The notes beneath the pieces were generated by a model. That model was not told the DNA's origin. It saw only the letters and a program-made list of their open reading frames with translations, and did not search any database. From NCBI RefSeq assembly GCF_000003815.2, contig NW_023365732.1, forward strand, positions 364,894 through 419,329: a stretch of 54,436 bases of DNA. The letters are read 5' to 3'. Position 1 is the first letter of the stretch; each line of letters starts with the position of its first letter. The DNA is from Branchiostoma floridae (Eukaryota > Chordata > Leptocardii > Amphioxiformes > Branchiostomatidae). The position numbers and the translations under genes were made by a program. Positions 47,301 through 54,436 of the stretch are shown here, piece after piece.

Positions 47301-50300
47301 ATAAAAAAAGTTCATTACTTTTTCATGTTGCCATGGCATGACAGGCATATTTATTACGCAATTTTCTAATTTTGGTTTAAACATTCAAGTTGTAAGGTTT
47401 TCGTGGCAAATAACACTTTTGCATGACATCTTATAAAATTCAACGTGAATTTCATGATTCAGTATTCATAATTTATGCTAATTTGATGACGTCATAAGTC
47501 AAAATCCAAGATGGCGGCCGATTTAAGCTAAATGACGTCATGGCGTCGTCATATAACATGACAATAACACAAAACTTGTCACCATGATTTCGTTGCACAT
47601 GTACATCATTCTCTGAAAATCTCGTGATCATACAATAAGCAGTTTAGGCGTTGGTCTTAAAAGTTTGTTTAAAAAAATGCTGGGGTCATTTGGACCCCAC
47701 TGGACCATACATAAACTTTCTATAATAACTTAATCAAAAATGGGCCAATCTCTGTAAAAACGTAATATGAGAAGTTATAAGACATAAATACAAACAAACT
47801 CATGGGAGGAAATTTGTTTTCAACCAGAAATTTCATAATGACACATATTAACATGCGTCTGGGGTCAATTTTGACCCCATACGGTGGTTTGAGGGTTGAA
47901 CAAACTTTTGTTACCCACACCTAAACTACTTATTGTAGGATCACTAAATTTTCAGAGAATGATGTACATGTAAGCCAGAATTACTGTAACAACTTTTGTG
48001 CCATTATCATGCTATATGACGACATTATGATGTCATCTAGGTAATATCGGCCGCCATCTTGGATTTTGACTGATGACGTCATCAAATTAGCATAAATTAT
48101 GAATATTGAGTCATGGAATTAACGTTGACTTTCATAAGATGTGATTAACAACAGTTATTTGCCAAGAAAACAACAAAACATAAAAGTTTAATACAAAATT
48201 AGAAAATTGCGTAATAGATATGTCTGTCAGAATTCCGTTGCCATGGCAACATGAAAAATGATGAACATACTTTGTTCACTGAAAATGTTTGCTTTTAACA
48301 TTTCTTAAAAAGTTACCAAGTTTGGTGGCCCTACCATAAGTCATTCAGGCGCTATACGGCATTGAAGTTGGTACAGGCATCAAAAACCTCCTTCCCGGTC
48401 TGAATAGCGTCTGTGCAAAATGTGGTCCTCATTATCTTTTGCATAAATTATGATCATGAGCTAGAAGTATTCTCACCTAACCATGTCAGAATGTCCCTCA
48501 TAGATTAAAGAAACTATACATATATACACATCACAAAAGAGTCACATAAAAAAATATATTTGCACAAAACGTTTTGGGGTCAGTTTTGACCCCATACGGT
48601 AATCTACGTCACAAAATAGCTACGGTGGTTTGAGGGTTTTAAAATGGCTCTTAATTGTAAATTCTCTGCATTTTGATTCGTTCAAAAACTGAAGAGATGA
48701 GCCTAACCTGTATGCTAATGCAAATATACGCAGACAACTAAAGAAGCTTGATGATTTTCGGTATTTGGGTATGTGTGGGCAAAAACAAAGTGTATGTTGA
48801 TTGCGGACCTTCCGGTGGCTTGCTGTACTGCAGCAAAAATTCCGGTTCCTTATTCCGTTCTCTGGAGATGCCCCTTTATGGTAGATGCCTCTTGGGTTTA
48901 TGAATAAATGGTATATCTTTGGGCCCCCTAGCAGTTTTTGAGGAACCGTGTGGTATTTGAAATTTGAAAGTGAATTTTTTTTTCGTCATAGGAATTTCAA
49001 ACATGTGACCGATGTAGCTAAGAAAGAGGGCAACATACTATTAGATAGATATAATATGTGCCAATAGATACTTCATTTGTACAATAGATAAAAGTACTAA
49101 AATACCCAAATGGTAGATGACGGGGAATCCATGCATTTGAATAATTCAATTAAAAAATTTGTGTTATTACATTTGACATCCACGGTTACTAAAACTTCAC
49201 TTTTATCTCAGATGCGCTTTTCTACAAGTTAAATACGATTCGAATGATAGATTTCGTAATAGTTTTATCTGATGACGACATATTTACAGTGTATACGAAG
49301 AACATCTACAGGATGGCTGCAAGGCCCTGCAGACTGGAGACCTGGACAAGGCAGAACAAAGTTTTGCAGCTGCGCTCAAGTCTGTTCATATCCAAGGTGA
49401 GTCTTTGGTTCAAAGAATTTTAAAGTAAATGCTTGTAAATAGTCCGTGATCCTAAATGATTCTTTTCGACACACCCAACTATGTTCACCGCAGATCTGTG
49501 AACTACGGATAGATACACTGATAACTACGGCCATCGTGTGGTTTTAACAACAAAGTTGTTAATTTAAGTCTTTGTTTTTTTATTAAGTCTTTATTTAACC
49601 AGGGTATATAGCATGTCGCCTGACGGCGTTTTTCAAAGCCCCCTAGGGGGAGAACCCGAACATAAATCATACATAGTTCAACGAAACCAAATTAACTTCA
49701 ATAACATAATCATACATAAAGTTCTTTGAGACCAAATTACTTATGTAACATAAACATAAAGATTGTACAAAACCAGATTTAACTTAGGTAACATAAAACC
49801 ATACTGCCAAATGAGTGAATCAAAAGTTTAACCTTAACGTGAGATAATAATGATAATAATAATAATATCGGGTGTATTTTGCAGCCAGTAGGTACACAGG
49901 AAACATAACAGAAAGAAGCCAAATTTAAAATAAGGATTGAATTTGCATATCAATGTTACGTGCATAAAGGTTTTTTTAAAATCGCCAGCGTTCTGGCTGT
50001 TTTTATATGTTGTGGCAGTGAGTTCCATAGTGCCGCCCCAAAAGATGAAAAGGCTCGTCTTCAGTATTCCAGTTTAGTCTTGGGCAACTGAAGACCGCCT
50101 TGTGCCCTGAGGCGGGTATTGTGTGTGTGAACATGTGATAGCTGTGTGAACATTGCAGTGATGTAGGGAGGGGTCAAACCGTTCAGGGCCTTGTAGACGA
50201 GAGTAGCTTTGCCTTTTTTGTGCAGTTCAGCTACTGGGAGCCATTCTAGTGAGTCTAGAAGGCCTGAAGTAGAGTTACTTAACAATGCACACAGCAGATA

Positions 50301-53300
50301 TAAAATCACTACGAAGAAGTAAAACATCCAAATGATGATGTGTAACTTACAGGTGAACACATGGAAGAGGTAGAGACCCTGTACATGTTAGGCAAAGTCT
50401 ATCTCAAGAGAGGAATCCAGTCAAAGGACGGAGGCGACTTCACCAAGGCTGCAGCACTCTGTAATGCAGCACTGGTAAGATCGAGTAGAGAAGATATTGA
50501 GGAAGCAATCAAGGAAATAACTCATGCATTTGTTAAGGAAGTCCTAAAAATCGAACAGAAGGTAGACAGTGATGATACAGAGAAACACAAGTTGATCCTG
50601 AAGGCGGAAAGGGACTATGTACAAAAAGAGATCACAAGAATTGAACAAGAAGTAGATCCTTATAGCCTTGATGACGAGGACCCAAAGATAAAAGATGTCG
50701 AGATGAAGAGAGTGGAAGCAATCAAAGCATTGTGTCAGACAATAGTTCATCAGCGTAAAGTGTTCATAGCTGGCCTTGTAGATGAATGCATGGGGGTAAT
50801 GGACCCCCTTCCCTGTAAGTACGCCATGATAGGTTTGGGTTCACAAGCCACAGGATTGGTAACACCCTACTCTGATCTGGAGTTTGCCCTTTTGGTAGAT
50901 AAGGAAACTGAGGAAAATGTTACTTATTTCCGTAACCTCACACATTATCTGCATCTGAAGGTGATAAATTTAGGTGAGACCATCCTCCCTGCCATGGCGA
51001 TTAAGTCTCTTAATGATTTCTACTCAGACGACCCACTGGACAGCTGGTTCTATGACTCAGTAACACCGCGCGGTTTTGCGTTCGATGGAGCCATGCCACA
51101 TGCATGCAAGACTCCATTGGGCAGGGGTAGAAACAGCCGGGGAACAAGCGAACTCATCCGCACACCAAGCAATATGACCAACGTTCTGAAAGAAGACCTT
51201 ACTCTCCATCTAAAGAAAGGCTACCATCTTGCTAGTATACTCGGAAATGTGTCTTTTATCACAGGAGAACAGGGATTGGTAGATGAGTATAGGTCGTTAT
51301 GGGCTCAGCAACTTCAAAACAATAATGGGAGAGTTCCGCTGGTAATGGCAATCAATTTACTGGGTGAAAATGTATCGAATTTTCAAACTCAGGCTCTCAC
51401 AGCCGAACTGCGGAATGTTAAGACAGAAATCTATCGGTTTTCAAGCCTTGCAGTGTCCTTTTTGGCACTACTTCATAACATACAACCGACCACAATCTGG
51501 GAAACTATCCAGGAGCTAAGAAACAGTGGAGTCATCGATAGTGAGAACTCACACCACCTGATGGTGCTGGTCAGTATCTCAGCAGAACTAAGGCTGCGGA
51601 CATACATGAGCAATCGTGGTCAGGTAGAAAACATGTCAGTCTTATGGTCAATGTCGACCAATACCGGCATTGAAGAGAAATTACAGAAAGTGTTTTACAT
51701 CTCAAGTCCAAAACAACTCATGAGATATTACTATACAGAAAGACCCCTGAAGCACTTTATATCACAGTTGACCGACGCTCATTCCCTAAAAGAACCACCA
51801 ATCTTCTTTGACAATTCTTCAGAGCTGAAAGCAGAGGTGTATAAAAGTCTGTGTGACTTTGAAAATCTCAAGAAATGCACAGAACAAACGCTACACAATT
51901 ATTTATCGAAATATGGTGAAAACACCGCACACAGGGATGTTGCAGCCTCACTTGACGACTTGGCTTTTGCTTTAATGACCCTTGGTGATCATAAAAAGGC
52001 TGTACGCTATCTTGAACAGGCACTACAGATGAGGTGGAGTATGTATGATGAGGGCACTGCACATCCTGACATTGCCGATTCACTTAGAAACTTGGGTGAA
52101 GCCTGGAGTTTCCTTGGGGATCACGAAAAGGCGCTCTGCTATTTTGAACAGTCACTACAGATGAGGCGGAGTATCTATGGTGAGGAGACTGCACATCCTG
52201 ACATCTTCGAGTCACTTAACAACATGGGCATCGCCTGGTTTAACCTCGGGGATTATACAAAGGCGGTTAGCTACTATAAACAGTCACTACAGATCACTCG
52301 AAGAATCTATGGTGAGGACATCGCTCATCCTGACATCGCTATCTTACTTAACAACATGGGTAACGCCTGTAGTGACCTTGGGGATTATGGAAAGGCGATC
52401 AGCTATTATGAACAGTCATTACAGATGAGGCGGAGTATCTATGGTGAGGACACTGCACATCCTGAAATCGCCTACTCACTTAACAACATGGGCAACGCCT
52501 GGAGTAACCTCGGGGATCACAGAAAGGCGATCAGCTATCATGAACAGTCATTACAGATGAGGCGGAGTATCTATGGTGAGGACACCGCACATCCTAACAT
52601 CGCCGCCTCACTTAACAACTTGGGTGCCATCTGGAGTAGCCTTGGGGATCACAGAAAGGCGATCAGCTATTATGAACAGGCACTACAGATGAAGCGGAGT
52701 ATCTATGGTGAGGACACCGCACATGCTGGCATCGCCGCTTCACTTAACAACATGGGTAACACCTGGGGTAACCTTGGGGATAACAGAAAGGCGATCAGCT
52801 ATTATGAACAGTCACTACAGATGAAGCTGAGTATCTATGGTGAGGACACTGCACATCCTGACATCGCCAGCTCACTTAACAACTTGGGTGGAGCCTGGAG
52901 AAACCTCGGGGATCACAGAAAGGCGATCAACTATTATGAACAGGCACTAGAGATGAATCGGAGTATCTATGGTGAGGATACTGCACATCCTGACATCGCC
53001 GCCTCACTTAACAACTTGGGTAACGCCTGGAGTAACCTCGGGGATCACAGAAAGGCGATCAGCTATTATGAACAGGCACTACAGATGAATCGGAGTATCT
53101 ATGGTGAGGACACTGCACATTCTGACATCGCCGCCTCACTTAACAACTTGGGTAACGCCTGGAGTAACCTCGGGGATCACAGAAAGGCGATCAGCTATTA
53201 TGAACAGGCACTACAGATGAATCGGAGTATCTATGGTGAGGACACTGCACATCCTGACATCGCCACTTCACTTAACAACATGGGTAACACCTGGGGTGAC

Positions 53301-53498
53301 CTTGGGGATCACAGAAAGGCGATCAGCTATTATGAACAGTCACTACAGATGATGAGGACTATCTATGGTAAGAACACCGCACATCCTGACATTGTAAAAT
53401 CGCTTACCAATTTGTGCGTCGCCTGGAGAGAGCTCGGTGATTACAGAAAGGCCATTTACTATCTCCAACTAATGGAAAAAATGCAACAGTTATTATAG
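44372..53498 (+). CDS. GlnD/DUF294-like nucleotidyltransferase-TPR protein, copy 3 (lacks exon 3)
   Basis: Proposed exons: 44372-45073, 46826-46941, 49290-49396 and 50353-53498, giving 1356 residues. Exon 1 is 702 nt, as in copy 2, with nearly the same protein. The 51-nt exon 3 and its flanks are replaced by a foldback element. Exon 2 ends in phase 2 and exon 4 accepts phase 2, so splicing 2 to 4 stays in frame. The exon 2 donor is now gtacgt, partly supplied by the insertion. The nucleotidyltransferase motif ([15 protein letters not shown]), the helical DUF294_C-like part and 12 TPRs are intact, ending MEKMQQLL as in copy 1. Two adjacent TPR units (about 52995-53260) are almost identical, a recent unit duplication. 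Confidence 0.85.
45074..46129. other. Intron 1 of copy 3, no gene seen
   Basis: 45121-45245 matches copy 1 (183-365, with TCCGGATATCCGGA), and 45250-46110 matches copy 2. Includes the dispersed GGAAGACAATGG fragment at about 45785-45900. Confidence 0.5.
46130..46200 (-). mobile_element. Degenerate zinc-knuckle fragment
   Basis: The minus strand reads [14 protein letters not shown]; the first Cys of the CCHC knuckle is lost compared with 24095-24178. Confidence 0.45.
46211..46404 (+). mobile_element. tRNA-derived SINE, second copy
   Basis: Has the same A box, B box and body as 24181-24372, in the same place relative to exon 2, so it was inherited with the duplication. Confidence 0.75.
46960..48616. 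mobile_element. Foldback element, 1.66 kb, replacing exon 3 of copy 3
   Basis: The terminal inverted repeats begin TTTTGTGACGTAGATTACCG and continue (GGGGTCA, TGACCCCA) for several hundred bp per arm. Internal words AGCATAAATTATGAATATTG, ATGACGTCAT and GGGCCACCAAACTTGG are shared with the right half of 565-2621, so the two belong to related families. No ORF of note. The host sequence lost here includes exon 3. Confidence 0.8.
48992..49067 (+). other. Candidate alternative terminal exon, copy 3
   Basis: Behind TTTTTTTTTCGTCATAG; in frame after exon 2 (phase 2) it reads [14 protein letters not shown], then two extra Leu codons, then CQ and TAG at 49065-49067. The frame is kept despite a 6-base insertion. 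Confidence 0.4.
49570..50310 (-). mobile_element. CR1/L2-like LINE 3' fragment, antisense in intron 4 of copy 3
   Basis: Full counterpart of the copy 1 fragment, including [18 protein letters not shown] and the 3' tail near 49585-49610. Confidence 0.7.
51908..53470 (+). repeat. TPR array of copy 3, 12 units of 132 nt
   Basis: Twelve units counted by the AH motif. Units 9 and 10 ([19 protein letters not shown]) are nearly identical at the DNA level. The first and last units match the end units of the other copies. Confidence 0.9.
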
Positions 53499-53665
53499 CC
53501 TCAGATAAAAGCAGCTGTAAATGACCTCTGCTATCAGGCCACAATGTCTTAATTTTATGGATGACATCCGCGCGCGCATTAATTTTCGCATGTTCTAAAA
53601 AAATCACCTCCTTGGAGGCTCCACTCAGGTCCGGAAATTGCCGACCCAAAGGGCCACACGGCTGT
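53499..53665. other. 3' flank of copy 3 with MITE piece
   Basis: The first ~165 bp match the flanks of copies 1 and 2 (TATGGATGACATCC, GCGCGC, CACTCAGGTCCGGAAATTGC). The homology then stops, so the AATAAA region shared by copies 1 and 2 is missing. Confidence 0.55.
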
Positions 53666-53817
53666 TTCAAAGGCCCTGAATTCGATCACTTAGTTCGAAC
53701 GTGGGTTCTACTAGGCATAGAACACGATCCCCCGCCCGCCGCCGATCCACGTGAGCCGGCTGATTGCGCAATAGTGCACGCTGACTTTGACCCCCGTGCA
53801 GGCATGCATATCCGGGT

Positions 53818-53972
53818 CACAGGCGCTTCATATTTCAGAGGCAACATGGCCACGGTAGAAGGAACACGTGAACGTAAAAAAACACCCGAAAATGCGCATT
53901 TTCTTGGTCAGAGCCGCATTTTTCCCCGTAGAAGAGTGGATGAGTGCCTTCGTCATTGAACATCCGACTTAG
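53818..53972 (+). other. Possible first exon with strong donor (weak)
   Basis: CpG-rich sequence ends at ACTTAG|gtaagt (donor near 53973), a near-ideal splice site. An ATG at about 53845 (MATVEGTRERKKTPENAHFL) is followed by a stop before the donor, so this would be mostly 5' UTR or noncoding. Confidence 0.2.
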
Positions 53973-54039
53973 GTAAGTTAATTCGATCGTTTAAAGACTT
54001 TATACAGTTTTTTGTGTGTCCAAATGCAATACGAGCGAT

Positions 54040-54154
54040 CGCGCTGACGTCACGGTTACGTCACGTGACGTCATGGTAGGCAAAAAGCTGCTGGTGGGCG
54101 ACGAGGGCGGGCTGAACCCTCCTCGCCCACCAGTTGCGCGCGGGAAACGCAAAC
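54040..54154 (+). promoter_or_regulatory. CRE-rich promoter region with hairpin, upstream of THAP exon
   Basis: Two perfect TGACGTCA sites (54045-54052, 54066-54073), a TACGTCA half site between them and a CACGTG E-box (54062-54067). A hairpin CTGGTGGGCG (54091-54100) / CGCCCACCAG (54124-54133) follows. It is CpG-rich like an animal promoter. Function is inferred. Confidence 0.45.
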
Positions 54155-54365
54155 ATGCCGACCAGTTGTTGTGCGCTGAATTGTACTAACCGGAAGGATA
54201 AAGGCAGTAGAAAGAAGTTTTTTAGAATCCCTGCGGAACCAGGACGAAGGGCTGCATGGCTTAGAGCCTTAAAAAGGTCAGATTTTGAGCAGGGAAAGAA
54301 AAACCCGACCGCGGCGTGGACACCACGAGGCCACGAGAGAGTGTGCAGCGACCATTTCATCTCAG
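54155..54365 (+). CDS. THAP-type zinc finger protein, first exon (3' partial)
   Basis: MPTSCCALNCTNRKDKG, then FFRIPAEPGRRAAWLRALKR, then VCSDHFISG form a THAP domain: a C2-CH zinc site (CCALNC early, CSDH late) with the conserved Pro, Trp and F of the fold. Donor gtttgtg follows CTCAG at 54365. THAP domains bind DNA in host regulators and in P-element-like transposases; the rest lies outside the window, so either is possible. The start is the first ATG of the frame in good context (aaacATGcc). Confidence 0.75.
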
Positions 54366-54436
54366 GTTTGTGATCTATATGTTTTATATTTTGTTGTTGT
54401 CCCCCTTGCATAAATACATTTTTCGTGATGTAATAG

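Noticed and set aside
53561-53959. 132-residue ORF behind copy 3
   Set aside because: Begins inside the MITE piece shared by all copies and has no recognisable domain; only a weak first-exon candidate is kept.

Overview
The window is animal nuclear DNA. Genes have spliced exons with GT/AG borders and conserved intron phases, and long introns and spacers are full of foldback DNA transposons, SINE and LINE fragments, (GT)n microsatellites and two 100-base assembly gaps. The repeat style, a peptidoglycan-recognition protein (PGRP) gene and a recently expanded TPR gene family fit a lancelet (Branchiostoma) best. The species call is inference.

The backbone is a tandem triplication, all on the + strand, of one gene: copy 1 at 1-10702 (5' end outside the window), copy 2 at 21341-29407, copy 3 at 44372-53498. 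Splice sites and phases agree across copies. Exon 1 is 702 nt (phase 0), exon 2 is 116 nt, exon 3 is 51 nt (symmetrical), exon 4 is 107 nt, and one very large exon 5 holds most of the protein. The product has N-terminal TPR-like helices, a GlnD/DUF294-like nucleotidyltransferase domain with a GS-x10-DLE motif, a helical domain resembling DUF294_C, and a C-terminal array of 44-residue TPRs. The array has 21 units in copy 1 and 12 in copies 2 and 3. Copy 3 has lost exon 3 to a 1.66 kb foldback element, and the frame survives because the exon is symmetrical.

Between copies 1 and 2 lie a shared 3' flank, palindromes around an assembly gap (14962-16074), a damaged PGRP gene (16564-17815), a (GT)n tract and dispersed repeats. 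Between copies 2 and 3 lie the paralogous 3' flank, a LINE 3' end, a broken serine beta-lactamase-like first exon (32209-33062), a PGRP last exon without its 5' half (33812-34067), a second (GT)n tract, a small ORF split by a 311-bp foldback element (36956-37480), and a 3.4 kb element with 13-bp perfect terminal repeats (39971-43391). At the right edge a new gene begins with a THAP zinc-finger exon (54155-54365).

Comparing paralogous segments gives natural empty sites. These define a TTAA-flanked (piggyBac-like) element at 565-2621, a TTA-flanked (PIF/Harbinger-like) MITE at 20370-20899 and a 9-bp-TSD element at 22255-22426. PGRP and a nucleotidyltransferase-TPR family in one duplicating block suggests, without proving, an innate-immunity-type cluster.
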